Shown here: positions 30,494 to 39,445 of the stretch, in pieces
Layout of the letters: every line of letters begins with the position of its first letter
How positions within the stretch are numbered: the first letter of the stretch is position 1
Assembly (NCBI GenBank): GCA_030824115.1
Contig: JAVBYI010000024.1
Span: 62,001-126,000 of the forward strand
Length of the DNA stretch: 64,000 bases
Source of the DNA: Rhodocyclaceae bacterium
Lineage (GTDB): Bacteria > Pseudomonadota > Gammaproteobacteria > Burkholderiales > Rhodocyclaceae
Direction: 5' to 3'
Program-made: the position numbers and the translations under genes
Notes under the pieces: model-generated
Told to the model about the DNA's origin: nothing
What the model saw: the letters and a program-made list of their open reading frames with translations, nothing else
Database searches by the model: none

Positions 30494-31836
30494 GTCGTTC
30501 TGCTTCACCAGGAGCACCACGCACGCTGGTGCTCTTCAATTACGACTGGGATCGGGTCGGCTTTGCGCGCTGGTCGCATGAATTCCCGCACGATTCGGCC
30601 GGCTTCGACCTGTTCAGCTTTCCCAGTAATGCGCGGCTGGCCGGTTTCGATCTGGAACGCTTTGTTGCGCGTCTTGCCAAACAGGCCGGCAAGCACGGCT
30701 GGCAGGCCGTCACCTCGAACCACGAGCAGTTCGGTGCGCTGGGGGCCGCTTTGCTGGCCGAGCGCATGGGCTGGCCGGGCACGCCGGTGAATGCCGTCCT
30801 CGCCTGCCAGCACAAGCTGTACGCCCGCCAGATGCTGGAAGAAGTCTGCCCGGCATCGAATACCGGGTTTGCGCCGCTGCCGGCACGTTATGGCGATCCG
30901 GCGCCCGAGGGATTAACGTACCCGCTCTTCATCAAGCCGGTCAAGGCAGCGTTTTCCGTGTTGGCGCGCGTCGTCCATGACCGTGACGAACTGCATGAGA
31001 TGACGCGCTTCGGCGCCTTTGAGCTGTGGGTGATCCGCCATCTGGTCGAGCCTTTCGAGCGTGTCGTGAAGAAGCGTCTGCCGCTGGCCGGCACGGCCCA
31101 TCGCCTGCTGATCGAACAACCGGTGCAGGCCGCGCAGTACAACCTCGACGGCTATGTCTTCAATGGTGCGCTGCGTCCCCTGGGTGTTGTCGCCTCGATC
31201 ATGTATCCCGGCACGCAGGCGTTCATGCGCTTCGACTATCCGTCGTCGATCCCCGCAGCGGGGCAGGCCAGGGCCATCGACACGGCGCGGCGCTTTCTGC
31301 AGGCGGTGGGTTTCACCCATGGCCTGTTCAACATGGAGTTCTTTTACGACGAAGCCACGGACAAGCTCACCGTCATCGAGTTCAACCCGCGCATGGCGTC
31401 GCAGTTTTCCGACCTGTATTTGCGCGTCGATGGCATCGACCTGCATCGCGTCGCCATTGAACTGGCCTTCGGGCGTGATCCGGCCTTGCTACCCAAGGTG
31501 CAGCCCAGCGCCGGCATGGCGGCCAGTCTCGTCTATCGCGCATTCTCGCCTGATGCAGTGCCAGCCATGCCGAGCCGCGCGCGCCAGGCGGCGTTCCATG
31601 CGGCCTTTCCCGATGCGCTGCTGTTCCGTTTTCCCAAACCGCGCGGCTCGATGACGCGCGATTTCAAATGGCTGGGGAGTTATCGATACGGCATCGTCCA
31701 TCTCGGCGGACGCGACATGGCCGACCTGCGCGAACGCTGCCGCGACGCGAGCGATCTGTTAGGCTGGCCGGCACCGTGCCAACACGGTCAGCCCGATGTC
31801 CATGACCTCGCCACCCTGATTTCGGAAACCGCATGA
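30490..31836 (+). CDS. ATP-grasp ligase-like protein coupled to egtD
   Basis: 448 residues. The central fold is ATP-grasp: YPLFIKPVKAAFSVLARVV is the lysine-bearing ATP strand, HRLLIEQPVQAAQYNLDGYV the second lobe, and NMEFFYDEATDKLTVIEFNP with RMASQFSDLY the Mg-binding and catalytic loop (E and N of IEFNPR). Such enzymes join a carboxylate to an amine or thiol. It overlaps the upstream stop (GTGA) and its own stop overlaps egtD (ATGA), so it is co-translated with the hercynine-forming enzyme. It does not resemble the EgtA/GshA glutamate-cysteine ligase family. Substrate unknown; a role in hercynine or ergothioneine/selenoneine metabolism is an inference from position. Confidence 0.75.
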   Translation: MSRSASPGAPRTLVLFNYDWDRVGFARWSHEFPHDSAGFDLFSFPSNARLAGFDLERFVARLAKQAGKHGWQAVTSNHEQFGALGAALLAERMGWPGTPVNAVLACQHKLYARQMLEEVCPASNTGFAPLPARYGDPAPEGLTYPLFIKPVKAAFSVLARVVHDRDELHEMTRFGAFELWVIRHLVEPFERVVKKRLPLAGTAHRLLIEQPVQAAQYNLDGYVFNGALRPLGVVASIMYPGTQAFMRFDYPSSIPAAGQARAIDTARRFLQAVGFTHGLFNMEFFYDEATDKLTVIEFNPRMASQFSDLYLRVDGIDLHRVAIELAFGRDPALLPKVQPSAGMAASLVYRAFSPDAVPAMPSRARQAAFHAAFPDALLFRFPKPRGSMTRDFKWLGSYRYGIVHLGGRDMADLRERCRDASDLLGWPAPCQHGQPDVHDLATLISETA

Positions 31837-32780
31837 CGCCGCAACTGATCCAGATCCACCACGCCGATCCGGCGGCCATCCGTGCCGAACTGATTGCCGG
31901 CCTGAGCGCGCCCGTCGCGACGATTTCGCCAAAATATCTCTACGATGCGCTCGGCGCCCGTCTGTTCGCCGCCATCACCGAATTGCCCGAGTACTACCCG
32001 ACGCGCACCGAGGCCGCCATCTTCGCGGCCCATGCGGAGGAGATGGCGCGTCGGCTGCCAGCCTTCGATACCTTCGTCGATCTTGGCGCAGGCAACTGCG
32101 AGAAAGCCGCGCGGCTGTTCGCACCATTCCAAGTCAAGCGCTATGTCGCCGTCGATATCTCGGTCGATTACCTGCGTGATTCGCTCGACATCCTGCGCCG
32201 CCAGCATCCGCATCTGGCCCTGATGGGCATCGGCCTCGATTTCTCGGCCGCGCTGCAACTGCCCGCAGAAGTCGGATCGGGGCCGCGACTGATGTTCTAT
32301 CCCGGTTCCAGCATCGGCAACTTCACGCCGGACGAGGCATTGGCTTTCCTGCGTCAGGTGCATGCGGCGGCACAGGGCGGGGGCTTGCTGATCGGCGTCG
32401 ATCTGGTCAAACCGGTTGCGGTACTGGAAGCCGCCTACGACGATCCGCTGCAGGTCACCGCTGCCTTCAACCGCAACATGTTGCGCCATGTATGCCGTCT
32501 CGCCAGCGCCGACTTTTCACTGGCCGACTGGCGGCACGTGGCTTTCTTCAATAGCGTGGCATCCCGGATTGAAATGCACCTCGAAGCCGTGCGCGATGTC
32601 ACCGTGCGCTGGCCGGAAGGGGAACGGCACTTTGCTGCTGGTGCGCGTATTCACACCGAGAATTCATACAAATGGCGCATTGAGGATTTTGCCGCACTGC
32701 TCGAGACGGCCGGATTCCGCGCCATCCGCCATTGGGCCGATGCACAGGACTGGTTTGCGGTGTTCTCTGCCCAATCTTGA
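31833..32780 (+). CDS. egtD: L-histidine N-alpha-methyltransferase
   Basis: 315 residues, normal length. EgtD trimethylates histidine with SAM to give hercynine, the precursor of ergothioneine and selenoneine. Signatures: SPKYLYDALGARLFAAIT, LPEYYPTRTEAAI, FVDLGAGNCEKAARLF (SAM loop), RYVAVDISVDYL, FYPGSSIGNFTP, GVDLVKP and IHTENSYKW (substrate pocket). It is coupled to the ATP-grasp gene. The partner EgtB-like enzyme is 7 kb away on the other strand with a selenosugar synthase. A perfect copy of the dispersed repeat encodes RLASADF, where relatives have a similar small-residue stretch. Confidence 0.93.
   Translation: MTPQLIQIHHADPAAIRAELIAGLSAPVATISPKYLYDALGARLFAAITELPEYYPTRTEAAIFAAHAEEMARRLPAFDTFVDLGAGNCEKAARLFAPFQVKRYVAVDISVDYLRDSLDILRRQHPHLALMGIGLDFSAALQLPAEVGSGPRLMFYPGSSIGNFTPDEALAFLRQVHAAAQGGGLLIGVDLVKPVAVLEAAYDDPLQVTAAFNRNMLRHVCRLASADFSLADWRHVAFFNSVASRIEMHLEAVRDVTVRWPEGERHFAAGARIHTENSYKWRIEDFAALLETAGFRAIRHWADAQDWFAVFSAQS
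32494..32513 (-). repeat. dispersed repeat, copy 8 (perfect)
   Basis: Perfect core GTCGGCGCTGGCGAGACGGC on the minus strand, after AAAA. Antisense in egtD, encoding RLASADF. Confidence 0.93.
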
Positions 32781-32825
32781 TGCGTTCGCTTGTCGAAAGC
32801 CAAACGACAAGCTAGTATTAGCCGC

Positions 32826-33179
32826 ATGAGTCGCCTGCGCACCTTCCTGTTGATTGTTCTGGCACTGCTGCTACCCCTGCAGACCGCCAGTTCATGGGCC
32901 ATGCCCATGTGCAGCCATGCAGCGTCTGCACAGGCAGTGGTGCAGGCCGACATGCCCTGCCATGAGCATGCGGAAGTGGTTACCGCCGCTCCCTCACAAG
33001 CGGATCACGAATGCGATAACTGCGGCATCTGTCACCTCGCCAGCAGCGGTTTCCTGCTGGCGATGGACAGTACCGACCTGCAATTGCCCGCCCTGAATGT
33101 CCTGGTGCCGGTGCAGCATCCAGCTACGCCGAGCTATATCGGTGAACCACCGCAACAACCGCCCAGACGCACGAACTGA
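32826..33179 (+). CDS. small exported Cys/His-rich protein (DUF2946-like)
   Basis: 117 residues from the ATG at 32826 (a TTG at 32790 is less likely). The N-terminus is a signal or anchor (FLLIVLALLLPLQTASSWA). The mature part contains MCSH, MPCHEH and HECDNCGICHLASSG, metal-ligand-like pairs, and ends with a Pro-rich tail. Similar small DUF2946-type proteins commonly accompany copper or other heavy-metal efflux genes, as here ahead of cusF. I take it as a periplasmic metal-handling accessory; the function is inferred from context. Confidence 0.65.
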   Translation: MSRLRTFLLIVLALLLPLQTASSWAMPMCSHAASAQAVVQADMPCHEHAEVVTAAPSQADHECDNCGICHLASSGFLLAMDSTDLQLPALNVLVPVQHPATPSYIGEPPQQPPRRTN

Positions 33180-33201
33180 AAACCCGGCAGGATGGTGATT
33201 T

Positions 33202-33221
33202 GCCGTCCCGCCAGCGCCGAC
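33202..33221 (-). repeat. dispersed repeat, copy 9
   Basis: Minus-strand core GTCGGCGCTGGCGGGACGGC. Intergenic, between the small Cys/His-rich gene and the cusF-like gene; an unusual T-rich stretch follows it on the plus strand. Confidence 0.9.
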
Positions 33222-33266
33222 TATTGTTTTTTTGTTTTCGGTTTTTCGTTTTCAGGAGGTTTCCCC

Positions 33267-33557
33267 ATGAAATTCGTATTGCGTGCACTTGCCATCGCAA
33301 GTCTGGTTCTGCCCTTTTCCCTGTTCGCTGCCGATGAGCTGTCCGAAGGCTCGGTCAAGAAGATCGATGCACCGAATCAGCGCGTCATGCTGGCTCACGG
33401 CCCGATTGCCAATATTGGCATGATGCCGATGACCATGATGTTCAAGGTCAAGGACCCGGCCATGCTCAAACCACTCAAGGATGGCCAGAAGGTGCGCTTC
33501 CGCGTCGAGGACGTGGGCGGCGAGTACACCATCGTCCGCATCGAAGCGGCGAAATAG
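33267..33557 (+). CDS. CusF-like periplasmic copper/silver chaperone
   Basis: 96 residues with a signal peptide (LRALAIASLVLPFSLFAA) and CAGGAGG before the ATG. It has the small beta-barrel CusF fold: GSVKKIDAPNQRVMLAHGPI then GMMPMTMMFKVKDPAML. His and the two Met of the Cu(I)/Ag(I) site align, but the Trp that caps the metal in E. coli CusF (NWPEMTM) is replaced, the segment reading GMMPMTM. It stands first in the efflux operon and should deliver metal to the CusCBA complex. The site change may alter affinity. Confidence 0.85.
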   Translation: MKFVLRALAIASLVLPFSLFAADELSEGSVKKIDAPNQRVMLAHGPIANIGMMPMTMMFKVKDPAMLKPLKDGQKVRFRVEDVGGEYTIVRIEAAK

Positions 33558-33559
33558 CC

Positions 33560-34840
33560 ATGTCTCCCTTGCCCTTGCTGCTGGCGACGGCCTTGACCGT
33601 CGCCAGCGGGCTGTCGTCCGTGGCCAGCGCTGCCGAAGAAACGCTGATCGGCGGCAATGTCGATAGTCTGCTCGAGTTCGCGCGCAGCCACCACCCGGAG
33701 TTTGCCGCCCTGCGCCTTGAAGCCGAGGCCGCGGCCGAGCGCGTGGCGCCGGCCGGCGCCTTGCCCGACCCGATGTTCCGCACGGAATTGCGTGACGTGA
33801 CCAATGAAGCCAGTGGCGGCAGTGCCAATCTGCTGCCAGCCCGGATCGGCAGCACCAAATACACGCTGACGCAAACCCTGCCGTGGTTTGGCAAGCGCGA
33901 CCTGCGCCGTGACGTCGCCGCCGCCGGTGCCGACGAGGCAAGCGGCCGCACGCGTGAGGGCTGGCTGGAACTGGCCACGCGTATCAAGCAAACGTATGCA
34001 CAACATCATGTGCATTTGCATACGTTGCGGCTGATGGGTGAGAACCTCGACTTGCTGCAGCGGCTGGGCGAGATTGCCCGTACCCGCTACGCGAACGGAC
34101 TGGCGCCGCAGCAGGACGCCATCCGCGCCCAAGGGGAATACACCATGTTGCAAAGCGATCTGGCGATGTTCGAAGGCGAGAGCGCCCAGGCCAGTGCGCG
34201 CATGCGCAGCCTGCTGGGCCGTCCGCCGGCCCACATCAAGCTGCGGCCGCCCGACATCCTGCGGCCGTTACCGCCGGCAGCAACGCTTGATTTCGTCGCG
34301 CTGGAAGCGCGCTTGCGGGCAAACAACCCGCAACTGGCGCAGGATGCGGCGCGGATTGCGGCGGCCGACAAGGGCCGCGAGCTGACTTACCGCAACCGTT
34401 ATCCCGATGTCACGCTCGGCGTTTCGCCGATCCAGACGCGCTCACGCGTCAGCGAATGGGAACTGATGGTCGAGGTCAACATTCCCTTGCAGCAGGGGAG
34501 TCGCCGTGCCCAGGAACGTGAGTCCGAGCGCCTGTTCGAAGCGGCGGCGCGGCGTCATGAGTCGACGCTCAATCAGGCCTTGGCAGATCTGGGTGAAGCC
34601 CTGGCCGGGCTGGAAGCCTCCCGCCGCGTTGAATCCCTGATTGCCACCAGCCTGTTGCCGCAGGCCGAGTTGACCCTGCAATCCGCACTGGCCGGCTATG
34701 AAACCGGCAAGGTGGATTTCGCAGCGGTGCTCGATGCGCAGCGGCAGATCCGTCGCGCCCAGCAGGATCTCGTCAAGGCCCGTGGCGACCAACGCCTGCG
34801 TCTGGCAGAGATCGAACGCCTGATCGGAGAAGAACTATGA
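33560..34840 (+). CDS. cusC: TolC-family outer-membrane channel of the Cus system
   Basis: 426 residues: an outer-membrane efflux protein with signal peptide ending near VASA and two long coiled-coil repeats, each starting with an F/L-rich turn (SLLEFARSHHPEFAALR; VALEARLRANNPQL). It forms the exit duct for the RND pump encoded downstream. It is shorter than TolC and lacks a lipobox cysteine. Two bases separate it from cusF, and its stop overlaps the adaptor gene (ATGA). The conserved YETGKVDFAAVLDAQR near the C-terminus is typical of heavy-metal members. Confidence 0.88.
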   Translation: MSPLPLLLATALTVASGLSSVASAAEETLIGGNVDSLLEFARSHHPEFAALRLEAEAAAERVAPAGALPDPMFRTELRDVTNEASGGSANLLPARIGSTKYTLTQTLPWFGKRDLRRDVAAAGADEASGRTREGWLELATRIKQTYAQHHVHLHTLRLMGENLDLLQRLGEIARTRYANGLAPQQDAIRAQGEYTMLQSDLAMFEGESAQASARMRSLLGRPPAHIKLRPPDILRPLPPAATLDFVALEARLRANNPQLAQDAARIAAADKGRELTYRNRYPDVTLGVSPIQTRSRVSEWELMVEVNIPLQQGSRRAQERESERLFEAAARRHESTLNQALADLGEALAGLEASRRVESLIATSLLPQAELTLQSALAGYETGKVDFAAVLDAQRQIRRAQQDLVKARGDQRLRLAEIERLIGEEL

Positions 34841-36312
34841 AAAACCTGACCATCATCGTCCTGCTGGCACTGGCTGGCCTGCTGGGCTACTGGTTCGGCG
34901 GGCAGCATGAAAATGTCGGCGCTGGCGAGACGGCGTCCGTAGCCGCGCCAGCTGGAAAAAAGCTCCTCTACTACCGCAACCCGATGGGCCTGCCCGACAC
35001 CTCGCCGGTGCCGAAGAAGGATTCGATGGGCATGGACTACCTCCCCGTTTATGAAGGCGAGGATGAAGGGGATGACAGCAGTGTCAAGATCAGTACGGCC
35101 AAGGTGCAGAAGCTCGGTGTGCGCACCGAGACGGTGAGCCGGCGCGATCTGTCGCGTCCGATTCGTGCGGTCGGCCGTGTCGAGGTCGACGAGCGGCGCA
35201 TCTTCACCGTGGCGCCCAAGTTCGAGGGCTGGATCGAGCGCCTGCATGTCAATACCACCGGCCAGCCGGTTGGCAAGGGGCAGCCCCTGTTCGAGGTCTA
35301 CAGCCCGGAACTGGTCTCCGCCCAGCGTGAATATCAGGTGGCCGCACGCGGCGTCGCGGCACTGTCCAATGCCGGGCCGGAAGCGCAGGCGAGCATCCGT
35401 CAGGTGGCCGAGGCCAGTCTGGCACGATTGGCCAACTGGGATATTTCGACCGAGCAGATTGCCGCGCTCAAGGCCGGCAATGAACCGCGCCGCAACCTCT
35501 CCTTCCGCTCACCGGTCGGCGGCGTGGTGCTCGATAAGAAAGCGGTGCAAGGCATGCGTTTCATGCCGGGCGAGGCGTTGTTCCAGATTGCCGACCTTGC
35601 GTCGGTCTGGGTGCTGGCCGAGGTGTTCGAGCGTGATCTGGCTGCCGTCAAGTTGGGACAAGCGGTCGAGGTGAGCCTCGATGCCTATCCGGGCAAGACC
35701 TTCATCGGCAAGGTGAGTTATCTCTATCCGACGCTGAATGCGCAGACGCGCACGGTGCCGGTGCGCATCGAACTACCCAATCCAGAAGGACTGTTGCGGC
35801 CAGCAATGTATGCGAACGCCGAAATAAAAGTCGGCGCTGGCGGGACGGCATTAGTTGTGCCCATCTCGGCGGTCATCGACAGCGGCACGTCCCAGCGCAT
35901 CATCGTGCAAAAGGACGAAGGGCGCTTTGAGCCGCGCGAAGTAAAACTCGGCCTGCGCAGCGACGATTACGTCGAAGTGAAGGAGGGCGTTGCCGAGGGA
36001 GAGCAGGTGGTCGTATCGGCCAACTTCCTGATCGACTCGGAGAGCAATCTCAAAGCCGCTTTGGGTGGCATGAAAGAGAAGCCATCGGTCAGCCATCATG
36101 CGATGGGAACCCTGGACAGCATCGAAAGCGACGGCTCGGTGATGATTACGCATGAACCGGTCGCCAGCCTCAACTGGCCCAAGATGACCATGGCCTTTGT
36201 GCCGGCCAATGCCGCGCTGGTCGCCGGTCTCAAGCCGGGCACGGCCATGCACTTCGAGTTCGTCGAGCGCAAGCCGGGCGAATGGGTCATCACCAAGATC
36301 GAGAAACACTGA
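34837..36312 (+). CDS. cusB: CusB-type adaptor with C-terminal CusF domain
   Basis: 491 residues. Order: N-terminal membrane anchor (about 4-20), heavy-metal-binding motif LYYRNPMGLPDTSPVPKKDS with MGMDYLPVY, barrel-sandwich and hairpin regions (APKFEGWIERLHV, FRSPVGGVVLDKKAVQGM), beta-barrel, and a fused CusF-like domain at about 415-491 with HEPVASLNWPKMTMAF, including the His, Trp and Met ligands. It links pump and channel and hands over Cu(I)/Ag(I). Two dispersed repeats fall in it: NVGAGETA right after the anchor and KVGAGGTA before the last barrel strand. The stop is one base before cusA. Confidence 0.92.
   Translation: MKNLTIIVLLALAGLLGYWFGGQHENVGAGETASVAAPAGKKLLYYRNPMGLPDTSPVPKKDSMGMDYLPVYEGEDEGDDSSVKISTAKVQKLGVRTETVSRRDLSRPIRAVGRVEVDERRIFTVAPKFEGWIERLHVNTTGQPVGKGQPLFEVYSPELVSAQREYQVAARGVAALSNAGPEAQASIRQVAEASLARLANWDISTEQIAALKAGNEPRRNLSFRSPVGGVVLDKKAVQGMRFMPGEALFQIADLASVWVLAEVFERDLAAVKLGQAVEVSLDAYPGKTFIGKVSYLYPTLNAQTRTVPVRIELPNPEGLLRPAMYANAEIKVGAGGTALVVPISAVIDSGTSQRIIVQKDEGRFEPREVKLGLRSDDYVEVKEGVAEGEQVVVSANFLIDSESNLKAALGGMKEKPSVSHHAMGTLDSIESDGSVMITHEPVASLNWPKMTMAFVPANAALVAGLKPGTAMHFEFVERKPGEWVITKIEKH
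34915..34934 (+). repeat. dispersed repeat, copy 10 (perfect)
   Basis: Perfect core after AAAT, sense direction near the start of cusB, encoding NVGAGETA in the linker after the membrane anchor. Confidence 0.93.
35830..35849 (+). repeat. dispersed repeat, copy 11
   Basis: GTCGGCGCTGGCGGGACGGC after AAAA, sense direction in cusB, encoding KVGAGGTA. Confidence 0.93.
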
Positions 36313-36313
36313 C

Positions 36314-39300
36314 ATGCTGGCTAAACTCATCGACTGGTCGGCGCGCAACAAGTTTCTCGTCCTGCTCGCTACGCTTTTCGTCGTCATGGCGGGCATTGTC
36401 GCGGTGCTCAAAACCCCGCTCGACGCCCTGCCGGATCTTTCCGACGTGCAGGTGATCGTCTACACGGAGTTTTCGGGCCAGGCACCACAGGTAGTCGAAG
36501 ATCAGGTGACCTATCCGCTGACCACATCGCTGCTGGCAGTGCCAAAATCAAAGGTGGTGCGCGGGTTTTCCTTCTTCGGCGCCTCCTTCGTTTATGTGAT
36601 TTTCGAGGACGGCACCGACATCTACTGGGCACGGTCGCGCGTGCTGGAATATCTCAACACGGTGGCCGGCCGTCTGCCGCAAGGCGTGGCGCCGAGCCTC
36701 GGGCCGGACGCCAGCGGGGTTGGCTGGGTTTATCAGTATGCCGTGCTGGGGGCGAATCGCACGCTGGCCGAACTGCGAACCTTGCAGGACTGGTATCTGC
36801 GCTACCAGATCACCAAGGCACAGGGCGTGGCCGAAGTCGCCAGCATCGGCGGCTTTGTGCAGCAGTATCAGGTGGTGGTCGATCCGGCCAAGCTGCGCGG
36901 TTACGGCATTCCGCTGATGACGGTGGCCAATGCGATCCGCAACTCGAATCGCGATGTCGGCGGCCGCGTCGTCGAGATGGCCGAGACCGAGTACATGGTG
37001 CGCGGCAAGGGCTATCTGCGCGGCAAGGCCGATCTTGAGCAACTCGTCGTCAAGGCCGACAAGGGCACGCCGGTGCTGCTGCGCGACATTGCCCGCGTCG
37101 AACTCGGCCCGGATGAACGTCGTGGCATCGCGGAACTGAACGGCGAGGGCGAGGTCGTGTCGGGCATCGCCGTGGCACGTCATGGCCAGAATGCGCTGGA
37201 GGTGATCGGCAACATCAAGGCGAAGATCGCCGACGTCACCGCCGGCCTGCCGGAAGGCGTAAGCATCGAGACGGTCTATGACCGCTCCGAACTGATCGAG
37301 CGCGCGATTGCCACCTTGAAAACCACGCTGGCCGAGGAGGCGCTGATTGTCGCGCTGGTCTGCATCGTTTTCCTGCTGCATGTGAGGAGTTCGCTGGTGG
37401 CGATCCTGATGCTGCCGGTTGGCGTGCTGATCGCCTTCATCGCCATGCGCCTCTTGGGCATGAACTCCAACATCATGAGCCTCGGCGGCATTGCCATCGC
37501 GATTGGCGCGATGGTCGATGCGGCGATTGTCATGATCGAGAACGCCCACAAGCATCTGGAACGCCTTAAGGACGGAGAGTCGCGCGTCGAAGCCATTATC
37601 GCCGCCTGCAAGGAGGTGGGGCCGGCGCTGTTCTTCTCGCTGCTGATCATCACCGTTTCCTTCCTGCCGGTGTTCACGCTCGAAGCGCAGGAGGGCCGGT
37701 TGTTCGCGCCGCTGGCCTGGACGAAAACCTTTGCCATGGCCGGTGCGGCGCTGCTGTCGGTGACCTTGGTGCCCGTCCTCATGCTGTTGTTCGTCCGTGG
37801 CCGCATCCTGCCTGAGGCTCAAAATCCAGTTAATCGTTTCCTGATTGCGATCTACCGTCCGATCATCCTGGCGGTGATGAAGTGGAAAGCGGCGACGATT
37901 GCCCTCGCGCTGGCGGCCATGGTGGTTTCGATCTGGCCGGCCATGAAGCTCGGCAGCGAGTTCATGCCGACGCTCAACGAAGGCACGCTGTTCTACATGC
38001 CGACGGGGCTGCCGGCGATGTCGGTGACCAAAGCGGCGGAGCTGCTGCAGACGCAGAACAAGATCATCAAGAGCTTCCCCGAAGTGGCCTCGGTGATCGG
38101 CAAGGCGGGCAGGGCGCAAACGGCCACCGACCCGGCGCCGATCGAGATGTTCGAGACGGTGATCAACCTGAAGCCTGAGAAGGACTGGCGCCCCGGCCTG
38201 ACCATTGACAGCCTGACCGCCGAGATGGACAAGGCCTTGCAGTTTCCGGGTATCGCCAACTCGTGGACGATGCCGATCAAGGCGCGCATCGACATGCTCT
38301 CCACCGGTATTCGCACGCCGGTTGGCATCAAGGTCTTCGGCAAGGATCTCGATGAAATGGAGAAACTGGCGCGCGAAATCGAGGCGGTGGTGAAGCAGGT
38401 ACCCGGCACCAGTTCGGCCTACGCCGAGCGCATCACCGGTGGCTGGTATCTCGATATCGAGCCGGATCGCGCGCAACTGGCGCGCTACGGCATCCTCATC
38501 AACGACCTGCAAGAGGTGGTGGCGACGGCGCTCGGCGGCGAAATGTTGACGACGGCGGTCGAAGGCCGCGAGCGCTTTGGCGTCACACTGCGCTATCCGA
38601 GGGAACTGCGCGACGATCCCCAGAAAATTGCCGCCAACGTGCTGGTGCCCGCCATGTCAGAGATGGGCGGGCCGGCGATCATGGTGCCGCTCGGTCAGGT
38701 GGCGCAGGTGAAGATCGCCAAGGGCGCGCCGGCCATCCGCACCGAGAATGCGTTGCTCTCCGCCTACATCTATGTCGACATTCGGGATAGAGACATTGGC
38801 TCGTATGTGGCCGAAGCCAAGCGTGCGGTGGCGGCGCAGGTGACGTTCCCGCAAGGCAGCTACGTGACCTGGAGCGGCCAATTCGAGTACATGGAACGCG
38901 CCATCGAGCGGCTCAAGATCGTCGTGCCGTTCACGCTGCTGATCATCTTCCTGCTGCTCTATCTCAACTTCCGCGCGCTGACACAGACACTGATTGTGAT
39001 GCTCTCGGTGCCCTTCGCGCTGGTCGGCGGCATCTGGCTGATGTGGCTGCTGAATTACAACCTGAGTGTTGCGGTGGCCGTGGGTTTCATCGCGCTGGCC
39101 GGCGTCGCCGCCGAAACCGGCGTGGTGATGCTGATCTATCTCGATCATGCCTGGGCCGCAGTCAGGCAAAAGTCGGCGCTGGCAGGACGGCCTCCGACGG
39201 CCACCGATCTCTACGCGGCGGTGATGGAAGGCGCGGTGGAACGGGTGCGGCCGAAGATGATGACAGTGGTGGCGATCATGGCCGGCCTGCTACCGATCAT

Positions 39301-39445
39301 GTGGAGCACGGGAGCCGGTTCGGAGGTGATGCGCCGCATTGCCGCACCGATGGTAGGCGGGATGATTTCATCGACAATCCTGACGCTGTTGGTCATCCCG
39401 GCGATCTATGCGCTGATCGAGGAACGCCGTCTCGCCCGTACTTAA
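36314..39445 (+). CDS. cusA: CusA-type heavy-metal RND efflux pump
   Basis: 1043 residues, close to E. coli CusA. The N-terminus LIDWSARNKFLVLLATLFVV is the first of about 12 membrane segments. ALPDLSDVQVIVYTEF, GRAQTATDPAPIEMFET and RIDMLSTGI are heavy-metal RND signatures; Met612 and Met661 correspond to methionines of the copper site. It uses the proton gradient to push Cu(I)/Ag(I) out through CusBC. The start is the ATG at 36314; a longer frame into cusB has no start signal. A repeat copy near residue 955 encodes KSALAGRP in a cytoplasmic loop. Its stop overlaps that of senA on the opposite strand by four bases. Confidence 0.95.
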   Translation: MLAKLIDWSARNKFLVLLATLFVVMAGIVAVLKTPLDALPDLSDVQVIVYTEFSGQAPQVVEDQVTYPLTTSLLAVPKSKVVRGFSFFGASFVYVIFEDGTDIYWARSRVLEYLNTVAGRLPQGVAPSLGPDASGVGWVYQYAVLGANRTLAELRTLQDWYLRYQITKAQGVAEVASIGGFVQQYQVVVDPAKLRGYGIPLMTVANAIRNSNRDVGGRVVEMAETEYMVRGKGYLRGKADLEQLVVKADKGTPVLLRDIARVELGPDERRGIAELNGEGEVVSGIAVARHGQNALEVIGNIKAKIADVTAGLPEGVSIETVYDRSELIERAIATLKTTLAEEALIVALVCIVFLLHVRSSLVAILMLPVGVLIAFIAMRLLGMNSNIMSLGGIAIAIGAMVDAAIVMIENAHKHLERLKDGESRVEAIIAACKEVGPALFFSLLIITVSFLPVFTLEAQEGRLFAPLAWTKTFAMAGAALLSVTLVPVLMLLFVRGRILPEAQNPVNRFLIAIYRPIILAVMKWKAATIALALAAMVVSIWPAMKLGSEFMPTLNEGTLFYMPTGLPAMSVTKAAELLQTQNKIIKSFPEVASVIGKAGRAQTATDPAPIEMFETVINLKPEKDWRPGLTIDSLTAEMDKALQFPGIANSWTMPIKARIDMLSTGIRTPVGIKVFGKDLDEMEKLAREIEAVVKQVPGTSSAYAERITGGWYLDIEPDRAQLARYGILINDLQEVVATALGGEMLTTAVEGRERFGVTLRYPRELRDDPQKIAANVLVPAMSEMGGPAIMVPLGQVAQVKIAKGAPAIRTENALLSAYIYVDIRDRDIGSYVAEAKRAVAAQVTFPQGSYVTWSGQFEYMERAIERLKIVVPFTLLIIFLLLYLNFRALTQTLIVMLSVPFALVGGIWLMWLLNYNLSVAVAVGFIALAGVAAETGVVMLIYLDHAWAAVRQKSALAGRPPTATDLYAAVMEGAVERVRPKMMTVVAIMAGLLPIMWSTGAGSEVMRRIAAPMVGGMISSTILTLLVIPAIYALIEERRLART
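39172..39191 (+). repeat. dispersed repeat, copy 12
   Basis: GTCGGCGCTGGCAGGACGGC after AAAA, sense direction in cusA, encoding KSALAGR. Confidence 0.92.

Noticed and set aside
36548-38512. A 654-codon open frame on the minus strand inside cusA, and many similar long antisense frames in this window
   Set aside because: They mirror the codon pattern of high-GC genes. Their translations are low-complexity His/Arg/Gln-rich with no domains, and the opposite strand holds recognised genes.
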